Source: Mogibacterium sp. (GTDB taxonomy: Bacteria > Bacillota > Clostridia > Peptostreptococcales > Anaerovoracaceae). From it: 52,764 nucleotides of DNA. The notes below the pieces were generated by a model that had not been told where the DNA came from, did no database searches, and saw only the letters and a program-made list of their open reading frames with translations. The stretch covers positions 1-52,764 of the forward strand of contig JAFRCS010000013.1 in NCBI GenBank assembly GCA_017404265.1, given 5' to 3'. The translations under genes were made by a program, and so were the position numbers. Numbering within the stretch: the stretch's first letter is position 1; each line of letters starts with the position of its first letter. Positions 42,066 through 50,749 of the stretch are shown here, piece after piece.

Positions 42066-43439
42066 TCAGATGAGAGCCTTGTTTTTCCAGCGTCCCGCTC
42101 TGTAGACGGTATACGTCATCGCCGCTCCGATCAGCCATGCTATCAGCATGGATACGAACATCATGTAGAATTGTCCGTGCGGCGCTTCCGGCGACCTGGT
42201 CATCCATGTCATCAGGTATGCAAGAGGCACACGTACAGCGACCGTTGTGATCATTGACATCCACATAGGCGACATAGTATCGCCTGCTCCGCGCATGACT
42301 CCCTGCAGACACTGTGTGACTTCCATCGCTATATAGCCTACACCCATGATCATCATCATGTGATAGCTCTGGTCTATAAGTTCATCCGTGTTGGTAAAGA
42401 GCGCCATCAGGTACTTTCCAAATATGAGGATCAGAACCGTGATCACCGCCGATGTAGCCATAGCGACAAGTGTACCCTTCCTGGCCCCTGTCTCAACGCG
42501 GTCAAGTTTTCCTGCCCCTATATTCTGTCCGGTGAAAGTAGTCATCGCGGCTCCGAACGAGAAGGCCGGCATCATGACGAATCCGTCTATCCTCATTACT
42601 ATTACGTTGGTCGCGATGCACATCGGGCCGAAGCTGTTTGTAAGCGACTGCACGACTACCATCGAAAGCGAGAATATGGCCTGCGTGATGCCTGACGGAA
42701 GTCCGAGATGCAGAAGCTCTCTCATATACTTTTTGCCCGGTTTCAGATAAACCGCTTTCATGTCGAAGCAGTCTGTCCTCTTGCGGAGTTTCAGGAAAGA
42801 AAGCACCGCTGAAATGGACTGGGCTATCACGGTTGCCAGCGCTACGCCCGGAACTCCAAGGCCCAGCTTAGCTACGAAGTATATGTCGAGGAAGATATTG
42901 AGTATAGTCGCTACGATGAGATATATCAGGGCGGAGACCGAGTCTCCGAGGCCTCTCAGCATGCCGCCCAGTATGTTATAGAACGCGCAGCCCGCGATAC
43001 CCAGGAAGAGCATTCTCAAATACCCGTTGCACCAGTCGATGATTTCCAGCGGCGTATTGAGCAGCCTTAGGAGCGGCATGATGACCAAAGGCGCTATCGC
43101 CATGACTATGAGAGATGCGATGAAGGTCATGGTTATACAGCAGCCGATCGCTTTTGACAGCGACTCGCGCTGCCTGGCGCCAAAGTACTGCGACACCATG
43201 ATGCCCGCGCCGACGGATATTCCCATGAACAGCACCAGCAGCAGGTTCAGTATAGGTCCCGCGCTTCCTACGGCTGCCAGTGCGTTGTCTCCTATATATT
43301 TGCCTACGACAATGCTGTCAACTGTGTTGTACAGCTGCTGGAAAACATTTCCTATTAACATCGGTATCATGAACTTCACTATCTGGCGGACCGGGTCCCC
43401 CTGAGTCATGTCTACCGGTTCAAATAACTTCTTCCACAT
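42066..43439 (-). CDS. MATE-family efflux transporter
   Basis: A 457-residue membrane protein with about 12 predicted segments. Family stretches are MIPMLIGNVFQQLYNTVDSIVVGKYIG (split by two turns) and AGCAFYNILGGMLRGLGDS in the first half; ITQAIFSLSMVVVQSLTNSFG and FTGQNIGAG occur in the second. MATE proteins export drugs, cations or other small molecules using Na+ or H+. Substrate unknown. It begins MWKKLFEPVDMTQGDPVRQI, a normal start for Clostridia members. 7 nt after the flavodoxin stop, so probably co-transcribed with dnaE and the flavodoxin. Confidence 0.93.
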   Translation of the reverse strand: MWKKLFEPVDMTQGDPVRQIVKFMIPMLIGNVFQQLYNTVDSIVVGKYIGDNALAAVGSAGPILNLLLVLFMGISVGAGIMVSQYFGARQRESLSKAIGCCITMTFIASLIVMAIAPLVIMPLLRLLNTPLEIIDWCNGYLRMLFLGIAGCAFYNILGGMLRGLGDSVSALIYLIVATILNIFLDIYFVAKLGLGVPGVALATVIAQSISAVLSFLKLRKRTDCFDMKAVYLKPGKKYMRELLHLGLPSGITQAIFSLSMVVVQSLTNSFGPMCIATNVIVMRIDGFVMMPAFSFGAAMTTFTGQNIGAGKLDRVETGARKGTLVAMATSAVITVLILIFGKYLMALFTNTDELIDQSYHMMMIMGVGYIAMEVTQCLQGVMRGAGDTMSPMWMSMITTVAVRVPLAYLMTWMTRSPEAPHGQFYMMFVSMLIAWLIGAAMTYTVYRAGRWKNKALI

Positions 43440-43446
43440 TATCCTT

Positions 43447-43998
43447 TTATCTCTCCGCGATCTTTCTCGCGTCCTTTACAAGAGACGTGATGTTCTCGCG
43501 TTTTACCATATCGCATCCGTTGTCGATGCGGTCTTTCATCATGTTGGCCTGCGACTTGGCGTCCTTAGTGCTGCCGGAAAGCAGAACCGCCCTCATTGTC
43601 TTCATGAGAAACTTGTCCAGTCCCGTGACCGCCGCCGGATCGTATCTTCCGCCCAGGATGTACATGAGGACGCGGTGCTCGTTCTTAGGATCTATCTTTC
43701 CGAGGCTGTATCCCCAGACCTGAGCATAATTGTCCGCGGTCTCATCGGCAAAGCCAACTCCGAATACCAGCAGATGATCCATGATGTCAGCGTCGAGCAT
43801 CTTAGCGAATTTGTCGAAGTCCACTATGCCCGATCCTCTGATCCAGCTGCCGTAAATGACGCAATCATATTCGTGAAGGTCGAGCCTCAGCGCATTCGAA
43901 AGAGGAAGGGCCTCGCAGCCGAGGTCCTCCGCTATCCATTCTGCGTACTGCTTTGTGGATCCCCTTTTCGATGTGTAGATGACTATGTATTTCTTCAT
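43447..43998 (-). CDS. Flavodoxin-domain protein
   Basis: 183 residues with the FMN phosphate loop YTSKRGSTKQYAEWIA (about 8-23) and the ring-binding stretch VIYGSWIRGSGI. It resembles the flavodoxin domain of HemG-type protoporphyrinogen oxidases, but the heme context is missing; a general electron carrier or quinone reductase is possible. The ATG overlaps the stop of dnaE at 43998, so it is coupled to it. Function is not decided. Confidence 0.85.
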   Translation of the reverse strand: MKKYIVIYTSKRGSTKQYAEWIAEDLGCEALPLSNALRLDLHEYDCVIYGSWIRGSGIVDFDKFAKMLDADIMDHLLVFGVGFADETADNYAQVWGYSLGKIDPKNEHRVLMYILGGRYDPAAVTGLDKFLMKTMRAVLLSGSTKDAKSQANMMKDRIDNGCDMVKRENITSLVKDARKIAER

Positions 43999-46900
43999 TA
44001 TCCTTTTACGTTCTCTTCTCCCAGCATCCTGACCAGCTTGCCCCTCAGGACATCAGTGAATCTTACTCTCTTGTCAGCACTGCATCTCACCGGCTTCTGT
44101 CCCGGCAGATATACCAGCACGTCGCGGTCTCCCGGGAATAGGCTTATCATGTCAGTGATATGCATCAGAAGCTTGCGGCTCCCGCCATGGGCATCCAGCA
44201 CTTCCTGAGGGATGCGCAGCTTGACCGGATCGTTTATAGGCGCAGCCTGTCTGCGAGGGGCCTCATTCAGGGCCGCCAGCTCTTCGCGGCCTCTGTTCTT
44301 CGCAAGTGAGCCGATGTTCTCGATAGGAACGATGTCTTCGACCAGTATCTCAGCCTCGCTCTCGTCCTTGAAGCTGACCCTTCCTGATATGCCGACTATA
44401 TTGTCATTCTTTACGAAATTTCTTCTCTTCTCAAACACCTTAGGGAAGACTATTGCATCGATTACTCCGTCAAAGTCCTCCAGAGTGAGCCTCGCCATCT
44501 CCTGCGACTTTCTGGTGTACATGGTGCGTACACCGCTTATCATGCCGCCCAGGATGACCAGGTCGCCGTCCCTGAACTTGGAGGTGTTGATCACCATGCT
44601 GTCGGCATCCTCGCCTCCCGTGGTGAATTCCTCTCCGCCGCCTGTCAGCTCTGCGGTGCCGGCTGTCGTGTTGTTACGGATAAGCTCGGCATATTCATCC
44701 AGCGGATGGCCGGACAGATACACTCCAAGCATCTCCTTTTCCATTGCGAGCTTGGTGTCCTTGTTGAAGTCGGCCACCTTCGGAAGATCAGGAGTCATGA
44801 TGGCTTCATCCGCGAAGTCTTCAAGCTGGAAGAGGCTTATCTGAGCCTTGCCTCCCTGCTTAGCCTTCTTCTGAGCCCTCTGTACTGCGTCGTCGCAGGC
44901 AGCCATCATCTGAGCTCGGTTCGGGTTGATATCATCGAAAGCGCCCGCGCGGATGAGTGACTCAATAGCCTTGCGGTTTAATTCTCCCGCGTCTATGGCG
45001 TCTATGAATTCATATATGTCGTGAGTGCCTTCAACAGACTTGCGTCCCTCGATTATGGCGTCGATTATACCCTCGCCCACGTTCTTCACCGAGAGCATGC
45101 CAAAGCGTATACGTCCGTCCTTTGCGGAGAAATTCTTCTCGCTTGCCACGACTGAAGGCGGCGCCAGCTTGATTCCCATCTCGCGGCAATTCCTGACGTA
45201 GTCGGCCGTGTGCTTGGCGTCTCCTGCCATGCTGGTCATGAGCGCCGCCATGAATTCCACAGGATAGTGACACTTCAGATAAGCCGTCTGGTATGAGATG
45301 ACGGCATAAGCCGCCGCGTGCGACTTGTTAAAGGCGTAGGAAGCAAAGCTGACCATGTCATCGAAGATGACTTTCGCGGCGGCAGCAGGCACGCCGTTTC
45401 TGACGCATCCGGCTATCTCCACATTGCCCTTCTCGTCCTTCTTGCCGTTGATGAAGTACTCCTTCTCCTCCAGCATGACGCTCATCTTCTTCTTGCTCAT
45501 GGCGCGGCGCACCAGGTCGGAGCGGCCAAACGAATAGCCGCCCAGATCGCGCACTATCTGCATTACCTGCTCCTGATAGATCAGGCAGCCGTACGTTACG
45601 CCGAGTATCGGTTCAAGATGCGGATCCACGTATTTCACGTGATCCGGATTCTTCTTGTTGTCTATATATTTAGGGATAGAGTCCATAGGGCCCGGTCTGT
45701 AGAGCGCGATGCCCGCGACTATGTCCTCAAAGCATGTCGGTCTGAGGTTCTTCATGAAGTCCGTCATGCCGCCGCTTTCGAGCTGGAATATGCCCTTCGT
45801 GTTGCCGTCGGCTATGAGCTTGTAGACCTCAGGATCATCGAAGTCCATCGACGAGAAATCGATGTCGACTCCGTGGTTCTCCTTTATCATGCGAAGCGCG
45901 TCTCTGATGACCGTGAGGTTCCTGAGCCCCAGGAAGTCCATCTTCAGAAGACCCAGCTCCTCTATAGTCGTCATGTTGAACTGAGTCGCGACGCCTTTAT
46001 CCGATGAATAGAGCGGCACGTATTCATCAAGCGGCATCTTGGAGATAACGATGCCTGCCGCGTGCGTAGAAGCATGGCGCGGCAGTCCTTCAAGTGCCAT
46101 CGAAAGATCGAGCACCTGCTTCACAAGAGGCTCCTGCTCGTAGCGCTGCCTGAGGTCCGGGTTCATCTCAAGAGCCTTGGAAATGGTGATGCCAAGCTCG
46201 TTAGGGATGGCCTTCGCGATAGCGTCACCCTCCGCGTAAGTAGCGTCAAGCGCCCTTGCGATATCCCTTACAGCCGCCTTTGCCTTCAGAGTTCCGAATG
46301 TGATGATCTGCGAGACCTTGTCCTTTCCGTACTTTCGGATGACATAGTCGATGACCTCCTGCCTTCTTTCAATGCAGAAGTCTATGTCTATATCCGGCAT
46401 GGAAACACGCTCAGGATTGAGGAATCTCTCAAAGATGAGGCTGTATTTGATAGGGTCTATCTCAGTGATATCCAGGCTGTATGACACGATGCTGCCTGCA
46501 GCCGATCCTCTTCCCGGCCCTACAGCTATGCCATGCGACTTCGCGTAGTGGATGAAGTCCCAGACGATGAGGAAGTACTCCACATAGCCCATGCCCTCGA
46601 TGACCTTAAGTTCGGTCTCGAGCCTCTGACGGTATCCGCTCTCAGGATCCATCGCCTCTGCGCCGTACCTCTTCACGAGCCCCTTGTAGCAGAGCTCTCT
46701 TAAGTACTCGTCAGTCGTCTTGCCGTCCGGCGGTATGTATTCAGGCAGGTGGTAATTGCCGAACTCGAATTCGACATTGCATCTTTCCGCTATCTCCTGC
46801 GTCCTGTCGATGACCTCAGGCATTTCCGGAAAAAGTGCTCTCATCTCGTCTTCCGACTTGACGTAGAACTCATCGTTTTCGAATCTCATGCGGTTCTCGT

Positions 46901-47588
46901 CAGTCACCTTTGCCTGAGTCTGGATGCACATCAGAACGTCCTGCGCTGTCGCGTCGCTTCGCCTCATGTAGTGAGCGTCGTTGGTCGCGACAAGCGGGAT
47001 CCCGGTCTCTTCGCTCAGGGTCTTAAGCCCCGCGATGACCCTCTCATCCTCCTCAAGGAAGTGGTTCTGTATCTCAAGATAGAAGTTCTCCGCGCCAAAG
47101 TTGTCCCTAAGCCAGAGAGCCTCCTTCTTTGCCCCGTCGTAATCCCTGTTCAGGATCATCCTCTGCACATTTCCGGCCAGGCAGCCCGACAGACAGATCA
47201 GGCCTTCGCTATACTGGCTCAGCAGGTCCTTGTCCACACGCGGCTTATAATAGAAGCCGTCTACGTAGCTCTTTGAGACTATCTTTACCAGATTGCTGTA
47301 TCCCTGCTGGTCCTTAGCCAGCAGGATCAGGTGGCCGGAGTTACGGTCCTTGTCAGGATCCTTGTCGTAAAGCGTCCTGGCCGCCGTGTACACCTCGCAG
47401 CCGATGATAGGTTTGATGCCTGCCTTCTTGCAGGCCTTGTAAAAATCGATCACGCCAAACATCGCGCCGTGATCCGTAATGGCGCACGAATCCATGCCGA
47501 GCTCCTTGACGTATGCAGGGAGCTCGGAGATCCTGCTCATTCCATCGAGCAGGCTGTATTCAGTATGCAGATGCAAGTGCGTGAACAT
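43998..47588 (-). CDS. dnaE: DNA polymerase III alpha subunit, DnaE type
   Basis: A 1196-residue C-family DNA polymerase. The N-terminal PHP domain begins FTHLHLHTEYSLLDG. The palm active-site Asp triad includes SMPDIDIDF and the early GPGRGSAAGS. The fingers include GIFQLESGGM. The C-terminal part has the helix-hairpin-helix region (LIRAGAFDDINPN) and the OB fold (VILGGMISGVRTM). Clostridia have both PolC and DnaE; this is the DnaE that extends primers and takes part in lagging-strand and repair synthesis. Length is normal. It ends by overlapping the flavodoxin start. Confidence 0.96.
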   Translation of the reverse strand: MFTHLHLHTEYSLLDGMSRISELPAYVKELGMDSCAITDHGAMFGVIDFYKACKKAGIKPIIGCEVYTAARTLYDKDPDKDRNSGHLILLAKDQQGYSNLVKIVSKSYVDGFYYKPRVDKDLLSQYSEGLICLSGCLAGNVQRMILNRDYDGAKKEALWLRDNFGAENFYLEIQNHFLEEDERVIAGLKTLSEETGIPLVATNDAHYMRRSDATAQDVLMCIQTQAKVTDENRMRFENDEFYVKSEDEMRALFPEMPEVIDRTQEIAERCNVEFEFGNYHLPEYIPPDGKTTDEYLRELCYKGLVKRYGAEAMDPESGYRQRLETELKVIEGMGYVEYFLIVWDFIHYAKSHGIAVGPGRGSAAGSIVSYSLDITEIDPIKYSLIFERFLNPERVSMPDIDIDFCIERRQEVIDYVIRKYGKDKVSQIITFGTLKAKAAVRDIARALDATYAEGDAIAKAIPNELGITISKALEMNPDLRQRYEQEPLVKQVLDLSMALEGLPRHASTHAAGIVISKMPLDEYVPLYSSDKGVATQFNMTTIEELGLLKMDFLGLRNLTVIRDALRMIKENHGVDIDFSSMDFDDPEVYKLIADGNTKGIFQLESGGMTDFMKNLRPTCFEDIVAGIALYRPGPMDSIPKYIDNKKNPDHVKYVDPHLEPILGVTYGCLIYQEQVMQIVRDLGGYSFGRSDLVRRAMSKKKMSVMLEEKEYFINGKKDEKGNVEIAGCVRNGVPAAAAKVIFDDMVSFASYAFNKSHAAAYAVISYQTAYLKCHYPVEFMAALMTSMAGDAKHTADYVRNCREMGIKLAPPSVVASEKNFSAKDGRIRFGMLSVKNVGEGIIDAIIEGRKSVEGTHDIYEFIDAIDAGELNRKAIESLIRAGAFDDINPNRAQMMAACDDAVQRAQKKAKQGGKAQISLFQLEDFADEAIMTPDLPKVADFNKDTKLAMEKEMLGVYLSGHPLDEYAELIRNNTTAGTAELTGGGEEFTTGGEDADSMVINTSKFRDGDLVILGGMISGVRTMYTRKSQEMARLTLEDFDGVIDAIVFPKVFEKRRNFVKNDNIVGISGRVSFKDESEAEILVEDIVPIENIGSLAKNRGREELAALNEAPRRQAAPINDPVKLRIPQEVLDAHGGSRKLLMHITDMISLFPGDRDVLVYLPGQKPVRCSADKRVRFTDVLRGKLVRMLGEENVKG

Positions 47589-47591
47589 AGT

Positions 47592-49220
47592 CTATTTATC
47601 CTGTTTTCCGTTGAATCTGAACGCCAGCATGGTGATGTCGTCAAACTGCGGTCCGTCTTCAACGAATTCGGCTATATCTTCCTTTACTATCTTTATCAGC
47701 TCATCCGGAGTTGCTTCCCTGTTCTTGTTAAGCGCAATAAGGAGACGGTCCTCTCCGAACAGCTTCTTGTCCCAGTTGGTCGCCTCGATGACACCATCCG
47801 TATACACGAGGAGCGTGTCACCCGGCTCAAGTTTGTACTCGCGCTCGTTGAACTTCATTCCCTCAAGGGTCGCCAGAGCCGGCGAGTGCTTATACCTTAC
47901 AAACTCGTAGATCCCGCCCTTCTGTCTGATTGCAGGATGCTCGTGGCCTGCGTTGACCACGGTGCATTCGCCCGTATCAAGATCGATGAGCGCGAGCCAG
48001 GCGGTGACGAAAAGCTCCATGTCGTTGCTCTCGATCAGCTTCTCATTTGTATCCTCGAAAGCTTCGCTTGGGCTCATTCCCTGCTTGATAGCGTACTTCA
48101 GCAATATCTTTGTCGCTACCATGAACAGCGACGCCGGAACGCCCTTGCCGGACACGTCTCCGATAACGAGTGCAAGATGCCTGTCGTCAGCCATGAAGAT
48201 GTCATAGAAATCTCCGCCGACCTCTCTTGCCGGTGTCATCGACGCTGCAAGATCAAACTCAGGCAGTATCTCATACTGCATTCCCCTCTTAGGCAGGATG
48301 CCCTGCTGTATCATAGCGGCAGCATCCAGCTCACCGCCTATCCTCTCTCTTTCGGCAGTTACCGCAGCGAGTTCATCGATGTAATCCCTGATGTCGACAT
48401 CCATCTTTGTGAACGCCTCAGCCAGAGTCTCGAGCTCATCGTTCGTGTGTACGTCCACGGCCACTTCCCTGTCGCGTTCGATATTGTCGACCATCTCCTC
48501 AGCGCTCTTCGTCAGCTTGGCTATCGGCGCCAGGAAGCGCTTCTTCATGGCCCTGTACGCAAACAGCATCATGATCGCGGAAACGATTGCAGATGCAAGG
48601 AATATGGCTAAGATGAACTGAGAGACTACAGATCCGATCTTCAGTTCCGGACGTGTGACACAGATGAACGCGGCCAGATCGCCCCGGCTGTCATATAGCG
48701 GTGCGAAGGCGCTTATATAAGTGTTATCAACAGTCCGTGTCACGACCAGCATCGCATCGTCCAATGCATCGCCGGAACTGCCGGTGCTTTTGCTGTTGAT
48801 CTTTTCAGTAACGTAGTCCATGTAAGAAAGGAATACATCCGTGCGGTCCCCCAAATCAGCATCATCATCAGCGCCATCGGTATCCCAGATGTATATCATT
48901 TCATCCCCATCAGGCACGAACACGCTTATATCCGTCAGATCCACCTCATCACGGAATGATGCAAGGAATTCATCGATATTATCGTAATATCCGTCTTTTT
49001 CACCTGTCTCCAGATATCCGGCTATTTTGTCCCCTTGTATGACAGCGTTGATTATATTGGCGTAGTCCTGGGTGTCCTCATAGTAATGGCGTTTTGAAAA
49101 CACAGAAAAACCGTAGCTCACCGGCAGACTTACCGTGATAGTGAGCAGCAGCGCAAAAGCGATTATTCCGGCGAGCGTCTTACGCCCCAGACTTTTTCTC
49201 TTTGTTTTATCTTTGCCCAT
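47592..49220 (-). CDS. SpoIIE/RsbU-type PP2C phosphatase with sensor domain
   Basis: A 542-residue membrane phosphatase: short cytoplasmic N-terminus, membrane segment 1 (about 15-36), a Cache-like extracytoplasmic sensor (about 37-195), membrane segment 2 (about 197-220), HAMP (about 222-285), a coiled linker and a C-terminal PP2C domain (about 300-540). The latter has REVGGDFYDIF, VIGDVSGKGVPASLFM, and VYTDGVIEATN, with conserved metal-binding Asp. Such proteins dephosphorylate anti-anti-sigma factors in response to outside signals. No anti-sigma partner is nearby. The start has no Shine-Dalgarno; TACAAT lies 8 nt before the ATG. 3 nt before dnaE. Confidence 0.88.
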   Translation of the reverse strand: MGKDKTKRKSLGRKTLAGIIAFALLLTITVSLPVSYGFSVFSKRHYYEDTQDYANIINAVIQGDKIAGYLETGEKDGYYDNIDEFLASFRDEVDLTDISVFVPDGDEMIYIWDTDGADDDADLGDRTDVFLSYMDYVTEKINSKSTGSSGDALDDAMLVVTRTVDNTYISAFAPLYDSRGDLAAFICVTRPELKIGSVVSQFILAIFLASAIVSAIMMLFAYRAMKKRFLAPIAKLTKSAEEMVDNIERDREVAVDVHTNDELETLAEAFTKMDVDIRDYIDELAAVTAERERIGGELDAAAMIQQGILPKRGMQYEILPEFDLAASMTPAREVGGDFYDIFMADDRHLALVIGDVSGKGVPASLFMVATKILLKYAIKQGMSPSEAFEDTNEKLIESNDMELFVTAWLALIDLDTGECTVVNAGHEHPAIRQKGGIYEFVRYKHSPALATLEGMKFNEREYKLEPGDTLLVYTDGVIEATNWDKKLFGEDRLLIALNKNREATPDELIKIVKEDIAEFVEDGPQFDDITMLAFRFNGKQDK

Positions 49221-49228
49221 ACATAGTA

Positions 49229-49234
49229 ATTGTA
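49229..49234 (-). promoter_or_regulatory. Candidate -10 box of the PP2C phosphatase (possibly leaderless)
   Basis: TACAAT on minus, 8 nt before the ATG at 49220. No Shine-Dalgarno and no clear -35. Confidence 0.3.
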
Positions 49235-49304
49235 CAATAAAAGCCCTGCTTTCGCATCACTTGTTGATAAACAAGTGCGGTTATTCAAAGATTGATAATT
49301 GCAT

Positions 49305-49332
49305 GAAAAAAGAGCAGGCAAACGCCTGCTCT
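49305..49332 (-). terminator. Terminator of the prd operon
   Basis: Stem AGAGCAGGC (49311-49319) / GCCTGCTCT (49324-49332), loop of 4 nt, followed on minus by a six-T run. It lies about 20 nt after the prdE stop. Confidence 0.92.
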
Positions 49333-49352
49333 CTTTATTTGCGTAAAACACT

Positions 49353-49832
49353 CTACTTCAGGCCGCGCTCTTTTTTCAGCATCGCGATCTTGAGCTTCTT
49401 GATGCATTCCTTTACATCGTCTTCTGTGTAGTTGTTCTCGCCGACGATGTTGGACTCGATACCCTCAGGGTTCTTGTTGAAGTCGACTACGTTGTCGAGA
49501 TACGGGCTCTCTACTACGAAAGTGCCTGCTGTACCGCTCCAGTTGAGGCCGGCCACAGGGATTCCGCGCTCGCCTATCTCATTTACGCAGTTTACATAGT
49601 CTACGTCCAGGTTGCCCCAGCCGTCTGTCTCTACGATGACGCCGTCAGGTCTGCAGCACTCAGCGACTACCGCAGCTGTCCTTGAGCATCTGATCTTTTC
49701 CTCGTTGCCCTCAGGCGAACCGAATACCAGAACGCCCATCAGGTCGATTCCCGGGTCCTCGCCCAGCAGCTTGACCAGAGGATCTCTGAAATGATGAAGG
49801 CTTGTTTCTTTTGTTGAAGGACCAACTCCCAT
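49353..49832 (-). CDS. prdE: D-proline reductase protein PrdE
   Basis: 159 residues that match the C-terminal (pyruvoyl-subunit) half of PrdA: MGVGPSTKE, then LMGVLVFGSPEGNEEKI, and VDYVNCVNEIGERGIPVAGL align with GPASKE, LVGVIFVGSPQANTDKF and IEQIGKRGVPVVGF of PrdA. The Met start occupies the position of the Cys that becomes the pyruvoyl group in PrdA, so PrdE has no such group. It has AAGGAGG 5-6 nt upstream. The start lies 11 nt after the prdD stop. Its role is not known in detail; it belongs to the proline reductase cluster of Stickland fermenters. Confidence 0.9.
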   Translation of the reverse strand: MGVGPSTKETSLHHFRDPLVKLLGEDPGIDLMGVLVFGSPEGNEEKIRCSRTAAVVAECCRPDGVIVETDGWGNLDVDYVNCVNEIGERGIPVAGLNWSGTAGTFVVESPYLDNVVDFNKNPEGIESNIVGENNYTEDDVKECIKKLKIAMLKKERGLK

Positions 49833-49843
49833 GTCGCACCTCC

Positions 49844-50608
49844 TTAATTCATCGCCTTGATTGCACCGTCTCTGAACTCGTTAGGAGTCAGCATGACAGG
49901 CATCGCGCCGTAATCGATAAGTGATTTGCCTCCCTCGACGCCGCATGGCTGGTCAGGGAAGATCCATGTGTCGAGCATCGCGCCGTGAGCGATCATCTCC
50001 TTGATGACCAGTACTTTCTTCTGGCCCTCTCTGATGCGGTCGTAATACTCATGCTTTTCGGTGGCCTTTGAGCCCTCGAACTTCTTGAGCTGGGCTCTGA
50101 ATTCGTTCATCCACTCCTCTACCATTCTGTATGCGTCGATGATGGCGTATCTCTCCTGGCCCATTCCTTTCTTGAAGGTGATGTCGAAGGAGATGATGAA
50201 GTCGTCGTCCGCCGGTGTGCCCGCTCTGTTGAGATAGAGCATGTCCTTGAGGTTGCCCTCGGAGGATCCGAACTCGTGAGCCTGCTCGCCGTTAACGTCA
50301 ACACCCGTCGGCATTACGTATACTCCGGTGATGGTATGGGTGGTGCCCTCTCCGCACTTGCCCAGCACCTTCACGGAGATCGGAATGATGTCCATGATTG
50401 TGTTTGTATATCTGTCATGATCACCCGGTTTGATGATCTGGATGTCTATTTTTTCAATGACTTCGCTGTATTTCCCGGCCAGCGCGTCAAGGCCGTCTTT
50501 TGTGATGGTCATCTTGCCATCCGTAGTGATCTTGTTTTCGTCGCCGAACTGCACATCATCCATGTGATATGCCCTGATCACCAGTCTTCTGAGTTCAATA
50601 TCTGCCAT
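49844..50608 (-). CDS. prdD: D-proline reductase protein PrdD
   Basis: 254 residues related to the N-terminal (45-kDa) half of PrdA up to the cleavage site. The final part KKVLVIKEMIAHGAMLD then FPDQPCGVEGG matches KKIVIVKEIMGQGAMHD and FPTEPVGVLGA of PrdA, and it ends with FRDGAIKAMN, where PrdA has VMDGCIHALT. The start MADIELRRLVIRAYHM follows AAAGGGA. It is separated from prdB by a 141-nt gap with a hairpin. Together with prdE it is a second, pre-split PrdA-like pair. The exact function in the complex is not known. Confidence 0.9.
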   Translation of the reverse strand: MADIELRRLVIRAYHMDDVQFGDENKITTDGKMTITKDGLDALAGKYSEVIEKIDIQIIKPGDHDRYTNTIMDIIPISVKVLGKCGEGTTHTITGVYVMPTGVDVNGEQAHEFGSSEGNLKDMLYLNRAGTPADDDFIISFDITFKKGMGQERYAIIDAYRMVEEWMNEFRAQLKKFEGSKATEKHEYYDRIREGQKKVLVIKEMIAHGAMLDTWIFPDQPCGVEGGKSLIDYGAMPVMLTPNEFRDGAIKAMN

Positions 50609-50673
50609 TGTATTATTCCCTTTCGCGCGTTACGCGCCGGATCAAATAAAATGTGTTTTTGTTTCTTTTTCAA

Positions 50674-50699
50674 ATGGGGGCAGATTTCTCTGCCCCCAT
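50674..50699 (-). terminator. Intercistronic hairpin between prdB and prdD
   Basis: ATGGGGGCAGA (50674-50684) / TCTGCCCCCAT (50689-50699), 11-bp stem, 4-nt loop. No T-run follows on minus (CCCATTTGAAAAAG), so it may be a weak attenuator or an RNA-processing/stability hairpin that lowers prdDE against prdAB. Confidence 0.7.
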
Positions 50700-50749
50700 C
50701 TTCGGAATAGTCCGATGTCCTATTCTTTTTTTGTACCGATATGTCTTTA

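Noticed and set aside
49163..49351. 62-codon minus-strand frame between the PP2C gene and prdE
   Set aside because: Overlaps the PP2C start and the prd terminator region; no ribosome binding site and no conserved pattern.
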